In this document: in pieces, positions 34,331 to 42,408 of the stretch
Position numbering within the stretch: the first letter of the stretch is position 1
How the letters are laid out: each line of letters opens with the position of its first letter
From: Tannerella sp.
GTDB lineage: Bacteria > Bacteroidota > Bacteroidia > Bacteroidales > Tannerellaceae
DNA length: 42,408 nt
NCBI GenBank assembly: GCA_031276175.1
Contig: JAISNP010000121.1
Span: forward strand, 1 to 42,408
Direction of reading: 5' to 3'
Notes under the pieces: generated by a model
Told to the model about the DNA's origin: nothing
Databases searched by the model: none
Seen by the model: only the letters and a program-made list of their open reading frames with translations
Made by a program: the position numbers and the translations under genes

Positions 34331-34924
34331 CTATTTAATTTTAATTCCGTTAAATATCAAGTTCATCATATTTTGCTTTTGGCTCAGGAAGGCTGTTTCC
34401 GAACCGCCTATTTTACCCCGGATATACGGGACTTCGAGACCTTTCAGCGCATGATGAATAATCATCGCCGTCATATTCGAGTCGGGCACATCGAAGACTC
34501 CGGCATTCACACCGTCGTCCAAGATAATTTTAATGATTCGTATCTCTTCACGGTCAAACTTTTTCCGGGCCTTTTCCACTCTCCATATATCTCTGAAAAA
34601 CAGCGCGCGGAGCGTACCGTTACGGAAGACGATGGTTTTCACCGCATCCAATCGCGTATATATTAATGTGATAAGTTTTTCATCCGCAGGCAAGTCCCGG
34701 GCGGCTATATCCGTCAGTACCTTGTACAGTTTATCTATTTCCGATTCAATTACCGCACCGAATATGTCGTCCTTGCTTTTGAAATAGGTATAAATCGTGC
34801 GTCGGCCTTTTTTCGAGGCTTGTGCAATATCGTTCATAGTTGTATTGTCAAATCCAAGACGAGCAAACAGTTGTCTTGCCACATCTACCAATACATCCCT
34901 CGTTTTTGTTACCGTTATCGACAT
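34331..34924 (-). CDS. TetR-family transcriptional regulator
   Basis: A 197-residue protein from the ATG at 34924 (MSITVTKTRDVLVDVARQLF). The N-terminal helix-turn-helix is ARLGFDNTTMNDIAQASKKGRRTIYTYF. The C-terminal half is a helical ligand-binding region without recognisable specificity. It abuts fabH without a gap and so is probably translated with it; the regulator may control the three-gene operon, as FapR/FasR-type regulators do elsewhere, although those are of differing families. Upstream in-frame codons run into the promoter and are not used. Confidence 0.92.
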   Translation of the reverse strand: MSITVTKTRDVLVDVARQLFARLGFDNTTMNDIAQASKKGRRTIYTYFKSKDDIFGAVIESEIDKLYKVLTDIAARDLPADEKLITLIYTRLDAVKTIVFRNGTLRALFFRDIWRVEKARKKFDREEIRIIKIILDDGVNAGVFDVPDSNMTAMIIHHALKGLEVPYIRGKIGGSETAFLSQKQNMMNLIFNGIKIK

Positions 34925-34955
34925 AAGAATTGCACACTTTAATTCAATCTGCGCA

Positions 34956-34963
34956 CAAAAGTA
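34956..34963 (-). promoter_or_regulatory. -7 promoter element for the tetR-fabH-fabG operon
   Basis: The minus strand reads TACTTTTG, a TAnnTTTG match, 32 bp before the ATG at 34924. A TTG lies only 16 bp upstream of it, so the -33 box is uncertain. Confidence 0.5.
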
Positions 34964-35070
34964 GTTAATAATTCCATTGCAACTTGATATTTCATGCACA
35001 ATCTTAAAGAAATGCCCATTGAAAGATTCTAAAAAATGGTGTAAAAACATTTTGTCGCCTGATAATCAAA

Positions 35071-35107
35071 AAGAAACCCGTACGGCTATTGAATCGCCAT
35101 ACGGGTT
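35071..35107 (-). terminator. Terminator after the small heat-shock gene
   Basis: A 12-bp stem with one mismatch, AACCCGTACGGC (35075-35086) with GCCATACGGGTT (35096-35107). On the minus strand it is followed by TTTCTTTTT, consistent with an intrinsic terminator about 50 bp past the stop codon at 35154. Confidence 0.8.
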
Positions 35108-35153
35108 ACTTACCTGTTATTAACACTAAAACCAAACAACGGGTCTGAAACAA

Positions 35154-35573
35154 TCAATCAATCTCTATCCTTTTTGCAGTGGTTTTCTCCGCCTTTACGA
35201 TTTTGGGAAGATCAATGTAGAGTATTCCGTCTTCCATTCTGGCCTTGATATTATCCTTGTCCACATCGTCCGGAAGAATCATACTCTGGCGGAAACTGCT
35301 GTACGAAAATTCACGCCGCAGATATTTGTTCGCCCTGTTTTCTTCCTGCGTGTCGGACTTCTTTTCTACCGAGACGGTCAGCACATCGTCGTCGTGGATG
35401 TCGATGTGAAAATCATCTTTCGTCAAGCCGGGGGCGGCCACCTCTACTTTGTACTCTTTGTCGTTTTCGACGATATTCACTGCGGGCGAAGATACTCTCT
35501 GTCTTTCGACCCATTCATTTCCGAAGAAATCATTAAAGATTCCCGGTAACCAATTTGTTCTTCTTACAGGCAT
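35154..35573 (-). CDS. Small heat-shock protein (Hsp20 family)
   Basis: A 139-residue chaperone from the ATG at 35573 (MPVRRTNWLPGIFNDFFGNEW); an adjacent ATG at 35576 would add one Met. The alpha-crystallin domain spans about 28-130, with VEVAAPGLTKDDFHIDI, the YLRREFSYSSFRQSM segment and ARMEDGILYIDLPK. The protein holds unfolded proteins under stress and forms oligomers. A purine-rich AGGAG lies about 10 bp before the start, an uncommonly clear ribosome site for this group. It ends in the terminator at 35071-35107. Confidence 0.94.
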   Translation of the reverse strand: MPVRRTNWLPGIFNDFFGNEWVERQRVSSPAVNIVENDKEYKVEVAAPGLTKDDFHIDIHDDDVLTVSVEKKSDTQEENRANKYLRREFSYSSFRQSMILPDDVDKDNIKARMEDGILYIDLPKIVKAEKTTAKRIEID

Positions 35574-35944
35574 CATAGCTTTGTTCTCCTATTTTTAATT
35601 ATACATTTTGTTATTCACACGCTTGTGCATACACATAAATGATGCCGAACAGTAATCCGGCCTAAAAACAAGCCAAAATGTCAGCAATAAACAAAATAAT
35701 GCCTGTTTCATGCAAATATGCGTGACAAAGTTGCAGTATTGCTTTCGCCCGTGTGCGGCGGGACGGACGGAATGAAAGGCGCCGTAACGGATTCCCCTCC
35801 GGACAACTGTTTTCAAAGACCGTACATCCGTCAAGCATCATCCGGCTACATATTATTCGCTGTACGTCAGCTATTTTATATATGTTTGTTTTTTTTAACC
35901 CCCACTTTATTGTGTTCCCATATTTATATTTTAAAAAATAGGCT

Positions 35945-35952
35945 TACATTTG
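35945..35952 (+). promoter_or_regulatory. Possible -7 promoter element
   Basis: TACATTTG matches TAnnTTTG. A transcript from here would run through the hairpin, the (AG)n tract and toward the HU-like gene 500 bp on. No clear -33 box. Confidence 0.4.
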
Positions 35953-36016
35953 CCGCCGTATCTTACTAAATGAATCTTTATGTTTCTTGGAAAACAAAAA
36001 TATCAGCCCGTGTTAC

Positions 36017-36046
36017 GCTTAATTAACTCCGTGGAGTGGATTAAGC
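36017..36046 (+). other. Stem-loop before the (AG)n tract
   Basis: Outer arms GCTTAAT (36017-36023) and ATTAAGC (36040-36046), inner arms ACTCC (36026-36030) and GGAGT (36033-36037). It has no T run, so it is not a terminator. It lies 14 bp before the dinucleotide repeat. Confidence 0.5.
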
Positions 36047-36058
36047 ACGATATTTTGT

Positions 36059-36115
<57 letters not shown>

Positions 36116-36269
36116 GCAGGCGTAGATACATTAATATATTGTACTTGCGCACGCGCGGAAGATAATAAAAACAAATCATTTAAATCACATACCCCTTCAA
36201 TCGTTTTTGCAGGATTAAGCAGCGTAAAGGGATTTTTTTCTTCACAAATACATGTTCAATCAGGGTTGG

Positions 36270-36304
36270 CCGGCGCGGATTTCCGCCGCCGGTTGATTTG
36301 TTTT
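36270..36304 (+). terminator. Terminator-like GC-rich hairpin
   Basis: CCGGCG-CGG (36270-36278) pairs with CCG-C-CGCCGG (36283-36292) with one bulge. It is followed by the T-rich stretch TTGATTTGTTTT. It may end a short transcript from the region 35952-36260 or act as an attenuator before the HU-like gene. Confidence 0.5.
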
Positions 36305-36452
36305 ATACCGTTACGGGAGGAGTATGCACTGTGCGACCCTCCCTTCTATGAGCGGCTCCGTATGATTACAGGTTTAAAATGTCGAACGGCAACATGATTC
36401 GGTTGTTTGAGACATACCGATTTTTTAATACACACTATAAACTGTTTTTAGT

Positions 36453-36836
36453 ATGGCTATAAAATATAAAAGTATTCAAAAGGCGCAGCCGGGAGTGGCC
36501 GGCGGAGGCAAGAAAAAATTCTATGCATCCATAGTGATTGATGGTGAAGCGACAATCGACGACCTTGTGAAGGCGATTGAGAAATTCAGCGCACTGAGCG
36601 AAGCGGACATCCGCGGCGTAATTATCGCACTGGAAAACGTAATTCAGGACAGGCTGGCCGAAAGCAAAATGGTCAGGCTGGAGAAACTGGGGACGCTTTA
36701 CCCGACAATGCACAGCGAAGGCAGGGATGCGGAAGAGGAAATCGACAACCATGTTATCCGAAACGTGGGCGTGAACTACCGTCCCGGCGCCCGTATCCTG
36801 TCCACCCTGAGAGACGCGCCCAAAAAGAAAGTTTGA
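36453..36836 (+). CDS. HU-like DNA-binding protein
   Basis: A 127-residue basic protein resembling the Bacteroidota HU-related family. The segment TIDDLVKAIEKFSALSEADI followed by VIIALENVIQDRLAESKMVRL and EKLGTLYP matches the helical body of these proteins, and the N- and C-termini are Lys-rich. It differs from classical HU by its N-terminal extension (about 1-35). It would bind DNA as a dimer. It has no gene partner; the upstream region is long and structured. Confidence 0.85.
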   Translation: MAIKYKSIQKAQPGVAGGGKKKFYASIVIDGEATIDDLVKAIEKFSALSEADIRGVIIALENVIQDRLAESKMVRLEKLGTLYPTMHSEGRDAEEEIDNHVIRNVGVNYRPGARILSTLRDAPKKKV

Positions 36837-37181
36837 GCAGACAATAAATGGTAAAAGACTTGTTCCGGTAGCCGTTCAACATCAGGTTTGGTTTCATCCG
36901 ACATCAAGCCTGATGTTACCTGACGGCAAGCCTGCCGTTACACAACGGCAAGCCTGATGTGGGACAGTCTTAAGCTATGAATGGAAAACAAATCGAATAT
37001 ACGCAGATTGTGAGAACACAAGAATCGGTTAATAACTCTTTAAAATAAAATACATATGGAGAAAACAGGATGATCGAATGACGCTAAAAAGCCCGGAAAA
37101 CGCAGGTACCGTCTTCCGCTCGCGTTGACTTTAAAACGAAACAAGTACCATATTAACAACATATTTTAATGATTCTGAGAA
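36837..37181. other. Intergenic region before the SusC gene
   Basis: Contains the short 22-bp hairpin array (36879-36966) and about 215 bp of likely SusC leader. A five-codon frame at 37056 is not regarded as a gene. No ECF sigma or anti-sigma gene was seen next to the locus. Confidence 0.5.
36879..36966. repeat. Short tandem array: four 22-bp units, three forming hairpins
   Basis: Units start at 36879 (degenerate), 36901, 36923 and 36945. Clear units have 5-bp arms around the loop AAGCCT and a 6-nt spacer. Arms are ACATC/GATGT in the first, ACGGC/GCCGT in the second, and mixed ACGGC/GATGT in the third. First and second show paired changes that keep the stem. GCCGT can also pair with the next ACGGC across the spacer, as in the array at 18320. 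Confidence 0.8.
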
Positions 37182-40100
37182 ATGAAAAATAAATTAATTA
37201 CAGGCATGAAAAATGCCGGACTTAAACAAATGAAAAAAATGAAACAACTTATGATGCTGTCCGCATTCTTCCTGACGGTGGGAGCGGGCATGATGCACGC
37301 GGCGACGGCTTATTCGTCGCCGGAAACAGCCGAACCGCAGCAGAGCAAAATCCGCATTACGGGTACGGTTGTCGACGTTAACGGGGAACCTGTTATTGGA
37401 GCGAACATTATGGAGAAAGGCACGGCCAACGGTAATATTACCGATACGGACGGCAATTTTTACCTGACCGTTCAAGATAACGCCATTCTGCAAATATCTT
37501 ATATAGGATATATCAGTCAGGCGATTACCGTTGGCAATCAAACCCACATTAAAATCACGCTGCTGGAAGACAATATGGCATTGGACGAAATCGTCGTGAT
37601 TGGCTACGGTACTACAAAACGTAAAGATTTCACAGGTTCCGTAACGTCCCTCAAGCTGGAAGATTCGCCGATAGCCTTGACGGTGAATCAGAATGCGCTT
37701 GAATCCTTAAAAGGAAATGTAACCGGTTTGGATATAGGCGCAACTAATTCTGCCGGAGGTCAACCCTCCATGCTGATACGCGGCCAGAAATCCATTTCCG
37801 GCTCCAACGACCCGCTGGTTGTAGTAGACGGCGTCATCTTTATGGGAAGTATCAACGACCTTAATCCGAACGACATTGCCACATATGACGTCCTGAAAGA
37901 TGCGACTTCGGCTGCCGTATACGGATCGCGTTCGGCAAACGGAGTGATTATGATTACGACGAAAAAAGGACGCGCCGGCGGCAAACCGGTTATTCGTTTC
38001 AATGCGAGCAACGGTATGCAGTCATGGCATCTACGTCCGACGCTAATGAACGGGGCACAGTGGATGGATGCCGTCGGCAAACGTAATCATTATTCCGATT
38101 ACAGTTTCTTGACTGCTCAGCAGAAGGAAAACTATGACGCCGGCAGAGAAACCGACTGGTTGGACGAAGCAACCCGTACCGGATGGATACAGGATTATCA
38201 GGCGTCGGTTTCGGGGGCAGGCGAAAAAATGAACTATTACCTGTCTGCTTCCTGGTCGGATAATAAGGCGGTCATCCGGGGAGATGATTACAGCCGGTTG
38301 TCCGTATTGAGCAAAATCAGTACGGATATTACCGACTGGTTGCAAACAGGCGTCGATATTTCCTTTTCAAAATCGGATTATTCCGGTTTTGCGGCGGATT
38401 TGGGATTCGCGGCAATTCTTCAATCACCTTACTCAATGAAATATCGCGATGAAGCAAACGGTCTCCTTGAAAAATACCCGAACGGAAACAATGCCATAGG
38501 CAATCCGCAATGGGGAATTTATGATGAGGAAAAACGGGAGAACATGGATGTACGCGACAATTTTCGCGCCAATGTGTATGCCGAAGTGAAAGCGCCTTTT
38601 TTACCGGGACTGAGTTACCGTTTCAATTATTCGGGAACCTTGGAGCAGCGACGGTCGGGGAATTTCTATCACGAATCGGACTTTGTTCCGATAGGCCCCT
38701 ATAATGATCCGACTCGCTATTCCGCCGAAACACGAAAGAATTACCTGACTTCCGCCAACGGAAACTACGCGACGGAACGGACAACCGGCTACGTGATGGA
38801 TCATATCCTGAAATACAACCGTACATTCGGCAAGCATACGGTGGATGTAACAGCCGTAGCCACTCGCGACAGCCGGGAGTATAAATACAAAAATACTGCG
38901 GCGTCCGATTTTCTGGAGAACGGAAATACGCTTCTGGGTTTCGACGGTTTGCATTATGCGAAAATTCAGAAAATATCGTACAGTGGAGAACAGCGTGCCA
39001 ATATCGGCTACCTTGGGCGCATCAACTATTCGTTTGCCGACAGGTACTACCTGACCGGCGCATACCGAAGGGACGGCGCATCCGTTTTCGGAAACGAAAG
39101 GAAATGGGGAAATTTTGCCTCTGTCGGTGCGGCATGGCGCATTTCCGGCGAACATTTCCTGGCGGGAATCGCCGTGCTGAACGATTTGAAACTTAAACTG
39201 TCTTGGGGCAAAAACGGAAATCAGGGACTAAGCCCGTACAGCACGCTGTCAAGGGTAGTAAACGGGGCGAGCGGAGGTATTTTTTATGTTTTCGACAACT
39301 CCGGTAAACCTTCTTACGGAATTAACCAGACCACTATGGGTAATATCTCACTGGGCTGGGAAACCACGCAGTCATGGAACGCAGGATTTGAATCCGCATG
39401 GCTGGACAGCCGTCTATTTATGAACCTGGATGTTTATTTTTCCAGAACAACCGACCAGATATTTACACGGAATATTCCGGTGATGACGGGATTCAGGAGC
39501 ATGTATTCATCAATGGGCGAAGTAAGCAACAGGGGTGTGGAACTGACCTTGCGTTCGGTAAATGTAAAAACGAAAGATTTGAACTGGACGACCGGCGTTA
39601 CCTTCTGGATGAACAGAAACAAACTGATTCACCTCTACGGCGAAGATTTGGACGGCGACGGAAAGGAAGACGACGATATCGGCAACGGTTTATTCATCGG
39701 CCAATCCATACATTCGATTTTCGGATATACACAGGATGGCATTGTACAAACAGACGATACCGAATATATCAATACTTACAAAGCGACTCCGGGAGACGCC
39801 AAATATAAAGACATTAACTCGGACGGCGCACTTAATGCCGACGACCGCTCCATTATCGGCCGTACCGATCCCAATTTCAAGCTGAACATGAGCAATACGC
39901 TCGCATACAAAAACTGGGAATTGTATGTGATGCTTGCCGGCACGTTCGGCGGAAACAATTATTACCTTAAGGATAACCGCTATGCTTTCCTTGCCGGAGG
40001 CGATCCGGGCACTTTCGGAGGAAACAGCATTTACATTCCCTACTGGACGGAAGAAAACAGAAGCAACACGTATCCGTCGCCCACCTTTGCCGGCAATGAC

Positions 40101-40346
40101 GGACGGTTCCTCGGTCTGCAAAACCGCGCTTATGTACGGCTGCAGGACATTACTCTGTCATACACATTCCGTGAGCCGTGGATCAAAAAGGCCAACATCG
40201 GCCACCTGAAAGTATTCGCCACAGGCAAGAACCTGGCAACGATTACCGGATGGACAGCCGGCGACCCGGAAATCGGAAGTACGATTTTAAGCGGTAGCTA
40301 TCCGGTGGCGGCGACTTTATCACTGGGCATCAATCTTGGTTTCTAA
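37182..40346 (+). CDS. SusC/RagA-family TonB-linked outer-membrane protein
   Basis: A 1054-residue frame. A signal peptide lies near residues 20-42 (MKQLMMLSAFFLTVGAGMMHA), so the start may be at a later Met (37206 or 37230). Next come a carboxypeptidase-like domain (about 55-135, ITGTVVDVNGEPVIGANI), a DEIVVIGYGTTKRKDFTGS segment typical of the TonB-box/plug region, a plug domain with SAAVYGSRSANGVIMITTKKG, and a long beta barrel ending in Phe (LSLGINLGF). It imports glycan or peptide fragments across the outer membrane together with SusD, encoded 19 bp downstream. Confidence 0.95.
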   Translation: MKNKLITGMKNAGLKQMKKMKQLMMLSAFFLTVGAGMMHAATAYSSPETAEPQQSKIRITGTVVDVNGEPVIGANIMEKGTANGNITDTDGNFYLTVQDNAILQISYIGYISQAITVGNQTHIKITLLEDNMALDEIVVIGYGTTKRKDFTGSVTSLKLEDSPIALTVNQNALESLKGNVTGLDIGATNSAGGQPSMLIRGQKSISGSNDPLVVVDGVIFMGSINDLNPNDIATYDVLKDATSAAVYGSRSANGVIMITTKKGRAGGKPVIRFNASNGMQSWHLRPTLMNGAQWMDAVGKRNHYSDYSFLTAQQKENYDAGRETDWLDEATRTGWIQDYQASVSGAGEKMNYYLSASWSDNKAVIRGDDYSRLSVLSKISTDITDWLQTGVDISFSKSDYSGFAADLGFAAILQSPYSMKYRDEANGLLEKYPNGNNAIGNPQWGIYDEEKRENMDVRDNFRANVYAEVKAPFLPGLSYRFNYSGTLEQRRSGNFYHESDFVPIGPYNDPTRYSAETRKNYLTSANGNYATERTTGYVMDHILKYNRTFGKHTVDVTAVATRDSREYKYKNTAASDFLENGNTLLGFDGLHYAKIQKISYSGEQRANIGYLGRINYSFADRYYLTGAYRRDGASVFGNERKWGNFASVGAAWRISGEHFLAGIAVLNDLKLKLSWGKNGNQGLSPYSTLSRVVNGASGGIFYVFDNSGKPSYGINQTTMGNISLGWETTQSWNAGFESAWLDSRLFMNLDVYFSRTTDQIFTRNIPVMTGFRSMYSSMGEVSNRGVELTLRSVNVKTKDLNWTTGVTFWMNRNKLIHLYGEDLDGDGKEDDDIGNGLFIGQSIHSIFGYTQDGIVQTDDTEYINTYKATPGDAKYKDINSDGALNADDRSIIGRTDPNFKLNMSNTLAYKNWELYVMLAGTFGGNNYYLKDNRYAFLAGGDPGTFGGNSIYIPYWTEENRSNTYPSPTFAGNDGRFLGLQNRAYVRLQDITLSYTFREPWIKKANIGHLKVFATGKNLATITGWTAGDPEIGSTILSGSYPVAATLSLGINLGF

Positions 40347-40365
40347 CTATTAATTTCGTGTAAAT

Positions 40366-42150
40366 ATGAAAACTATCATTTTAAGAAAAACTGTCGGATA
40401 TTTGTTGTTATCCATGTGTATGCTTTCGGGATGTGATGATGAAGCATTTCTGAAAGAAAACCCTTTATCGTTTTATACGGTAGACAATATCATTTCATCT
40501 TCCGATCAGGTAGACCAGATGATTACCACCTGCTACGTAAGAGTCCGCAACATCTATTGTCCGTATGACAATTATTCGGAACTGGCGGTATGGTCTTACC
40601 GGATGGGAAACGGAACGGACGTATTTGACGTGCCGACCATCAGGAACAGCTATCGCCTGAACGATTACAGTATTCTCAATTCCCAGACGGACGTGTTTAA
40701 TGCTACGTATTCCGCCTTTTATTACCTGATTAATTCGGCCAACAACGTGCTTTATGCTTCGGAAAAAGCCACATGGGAATCTCCTGAGAAAAAGGCGTAT
40801 GTAGAGGCGCAAGCCCGTTTCTTCAGGGCGTTTGCGTATCGCAACCTCGGTGAACTGTTCGGCGGCGTGCCGCTGGTAAAAGAAGTTACATTCGTGCCGC
40901 GATACGATTACGCGCGCGCTTCACGCATGGAAACGTACCGGTTTGCCATTGACGAACTGGAAGCCATACAGTCCGATTTGCCGGTAACAACGCCCGAAGC
41001 GGGACGGCTGGTGCGCGCCGCAGCGCAGCATAATCTTTGCCAGCTCTACATTGACATGGGCGTACTGCTTGCCGAATCGGGCGGCGATGCCGGCGCCGCT
41101 TACAGGAAAGCGCTCGATTATGCGAACGACATCATTGACGGCGGCGTGTACCGCCTGATGACCGAGCGTTTCGGATCACGGAAAGAGGAAAGCCCCGACT
41201 TCTACTTTTCCAATAATATGGCCGGCCAGACGCCCGATCATCTCTATTCGGCGGCCGGCTACAAGGCAGAAGGCAACGTCTATTGGGATTTGTTTCAGGA
41301 AGGAAATCAGGACTACCGGCAAGGGAATACGGAAGCCATCTGGGTAGCGCAGTCCGACTACAACGTCAAGAAAACGGACGGCAAAAAAGCCGGCCTGATG
41401 TATTCGGGTATTTACGGGCCTGTTTTCCGCGATCAGGCTGCAACACATGTTTCCGGAGCGATGGAAGACGTAGGTGGCTTCGGCATGGTTCAGGTGATGC
41501 CCACCGCTTACACACGCGATTTGATTTACGAAGGCAAATGGGGAGATGATATGCGCAATTCGGAAGCCGTGTTCCGCCGTATTTTTTACGGAAACGAACC
41601 CTCCTCCGAATATTACGGGAAACCCGTCCCCTGGAGCGTCCTGTACAAAGAGCAAAACGGCGTGCCGGACGATGCGGCATACACCCAGTTATATCCTGCC
41701 TCGTGTAAAATCGTTACGGATAAATATACAGGGATAGCGGACGGCGAAAACAGAACCGTCCTTTATCGCGACGATTACCTGATTCGCTTGCCGGAAACAA
41801 TTTTGCTCCGGGCGGAAATCAAATGGCGGCTCGGAGATATTGCAGGCGCGGCTTCCGACATCAACCTGCTTCGCACGCGCGCCCAATGCGGCTATCAGGT
41901 CGCCGCTTCCGACGTAAGCATAGATTTGATCCTCGACGAACGGGCACGGGAATTAGTCTACGAAGAAAGCCGGTGGAACACGCTGCTCCGCATGGGCGGT
42001 ACGATTGCGACGGAGCGCATCAAAAAATATTCCTACTGGGATTATCCGCGTAATACGCTGACTAAAAATTTCAATCTGTGGCCTGTCCCGCAAACGGTCA
42101 TCGATACGAACAAAGATATTATAATAGAGCAAAATCCGGACTGGAAGTAA
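40366..42150 (+). CDS. SusD/RagB-family nutrient-binding lipoprotein
   Basis: A 594-residue lipoprotein; the signal ends in LLLSMCMLSGC with lipidated Cys at residue 23. It shows the SusD pattern of an N-terminal YTVDNIISSSDQVDQMI segment, the AQARFFRAFAYRNLGELFGGVPLV helix pair, and a late ETILLRAEIKWRLGDIAGAASDINLLRTRAQC helix with a C-terminal LWPVPQTVIDTNK. It forms the lid over the SusC pore at the cell surface. The substrate cannot be read from sequence. It is followed by an intrinsic terminator. Confidence 0.95.
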   Translation: MKTIILRKTVGYLLLSMCMLSGCDDEAFLKENPLSFYTVDNIISSSDQVDQMITTCYVRVRNIYCPYDNYSELAVWSYRMGNGTDVFDVPTIRNSYRLNDYSILNSQTDVFNATYSAFYYLINSANNVLYASEKATWESPEKKAYVEAQARFFRAFAYRNLGELFGGVPLVKEVTFVPRYDYARASRMETYRFAIDELEAIQSDLPVTTPEAGRLVRAAAQHNLCQLYIDMGVLLAESGGDAGAAYRKALDYANDIIDGGVYRLMTERFGSRKEESPDFYFSNNMAGQTPDHLYSAAGYKAEGNVYWDLFQEGNQDYRQGNTEAIWVAQSDYNVKKTDGKKAGLMYSGIYGPVFRDQAATHVSGAMEDVGGFGMVQVMPTAYTRDLIYEGKWGDDMRNSEAVFRRIFYGNEPSSEYYGKPVPWSVLYKEQNGVPDDAAYTQLYPASCKIVTDKYTGIADGENRTVLYRDDYLIRLPETILLRAEIKWRLGDIAGAASDINLLRTRAQCGYQVAASDVSIDLILDERARELVYEESRWNTLLRMGGTIATERIKKYSYWDYPRNTLTKNFNLWPVPQTVIDTNKDIIIEQNPDWK

Positions 42151-42163
42151 TCGCTCGGCATGG

Positions 42164-42212
42164 AAAGAGGCTACACGGAGGATGTCATCTCCCCGACAGC
42201 CTCTTTTCTTTT
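42164..42212 (+). terminator. Intrinsic terminator after susD
   Basis: Stem AAAGAGGCT (42164-42172) with AGCCTCTTT (42198-42206), an inner pairing of GGAGGATG with CATCTCC, then TTTTCTTTT. As the next gene begins only 30 bp later in the same direction, it may attenuate rather than fully stop transcription. Confidence 0.75.
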
Positions 42213-42240
42213 GCACTTCACAACGATATATAAAATAGAC

Positions 42241-42408
42241 ATGAAACAATTGAATTTGATTTTTAAGTACCTGCCGACAGTGATTCTGCTGGCGGGATGC
42301 CTTAACCTCCAGCCACAGGAAAAGGCGGAAAACCTGCAATCGCTGGCGCGGCAATTCAACGCGCCGGGCGACGAATACCGTCCGTTTGTCTGGTGGCACT
42401 GGATGGGG
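42241..42408 (+). CDS. Lipoprotein resembling a glycoside hydrolase, start only
   Basis: The 56 codons before the window edge encode a lipoprotein signal (hydrophobic YLPTVILLAGC, Cys at residue 20) and then LQSLARQFNAPGDEYRPFVWWHWMG. The ending Pro-Phe-Val-Trp-Trp-His-Trp-Met-Gly resembles the N-terminus of family 106 rhamnosidase-like glycoside hydrolases, but that is a weak guess on so few residues. It belongs to the SusC/SusD locus by position. Confidence 0.7.
   Translation, partial: MKQLNLIFKYLPTVILLAGCLNLQPQEKAENLQSLARQFNAPGDEYRPFVWWHWMG

Noticed and set aside
36329-36420. GTGCGAC near 36329 as the 5' end of a group II intron.
   Set aside because: Only the short start motif matches. 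No domain V-like hairpin or intron-encoded protein is found before the HU-like gene.

Overview
The window looks like a chromosomal segment of a Bacteroidota bacterium, most likely order Bacteroidales. The evidence is a SusC/SusD pair, many secreted lipoproteins, a DksA-like protein with a degenerate zinc finger, a DUF4296 lipoprotein next to lspA, and several promoters of the Bacteroidetes type (TTTG, about 20 bp, TAnnTTTG). Base composition is near 50% GC. No tRNA or rRNA gene was seen.

Layout. 1-556: the 5' end of an IS1182-like insertion sequence running off the left edge. 617-2759: a divergent pair, a secreted M48 metalloprotease (-) and a HAD phosphatase fused to a hotdog thioesterase (+). 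2903-9855: a four-gene operon of exported peptide-degrading enzymes (S9 peptidase, M28 peptidase, Ntn-type asparaginase/isoaspartyl peptidase, second M28 peptidase). 10000-10587: 28 tandem copies of a 21-bp unit beginning GTCGAC. 10698-17185 (-): dinB, a DUF4296 lipoprotein, lspA, a DksA-like gene and ileS. 17275-18183 (-): an AraC regulator. 18320-18693: 17 tandem copies of a 22-bp hairpin unit. 18972-23911 (+): an ABC-F ATPase, a NagB-PIG-L fusion whose NagB half has lost catalytic residues, and a BASS-type transporter. 23938-29603 (-): an efflux operon in which the RND permease is fused to its outer-membrane factor through an internal lipoprotein signal. 29840-32494 (+): an aldo/keto reductase, a DUF1080 lipoprotein and a TlpA-like thioredoxin lipoprotein interrupted in frame by a 248-bp palindromic element. 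32613-34924 (-): tetR-fabH-fabG. 35154-35576 (-): a small heat-shock protein. 35577-36452: a long intergenic region with hairpins and an (AG)26 microsatellite before an HU-like gene. 36879-36966: a short 22-bp hairpin array. 37182-42408 (+): SusC, SusD and the start of a lipoprotein resembling a glycoside hydrolase, the head of a polysaccharide utilisation locus.

How the genes work together. The exported peptidases would break down peptides, including isoaspartyl linkages, in the periplasm or at the surface. The SusC/SusD locus would import glycans. The RND operon would export toxic compounds, and its outer-membrane component may need the lipoprotein signal peptidase encoded in the same window.

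The most unusual items are the in-frame palindromic element with a 10-bp target duplication inside a lipoprotein signal peptide (31644-31911), the RND-outer-membrane-factor polyprotein with an internal lipobox, and three tandem arrays with 21-22 bp periods, two of which share the same alternating-arm hairpin design.
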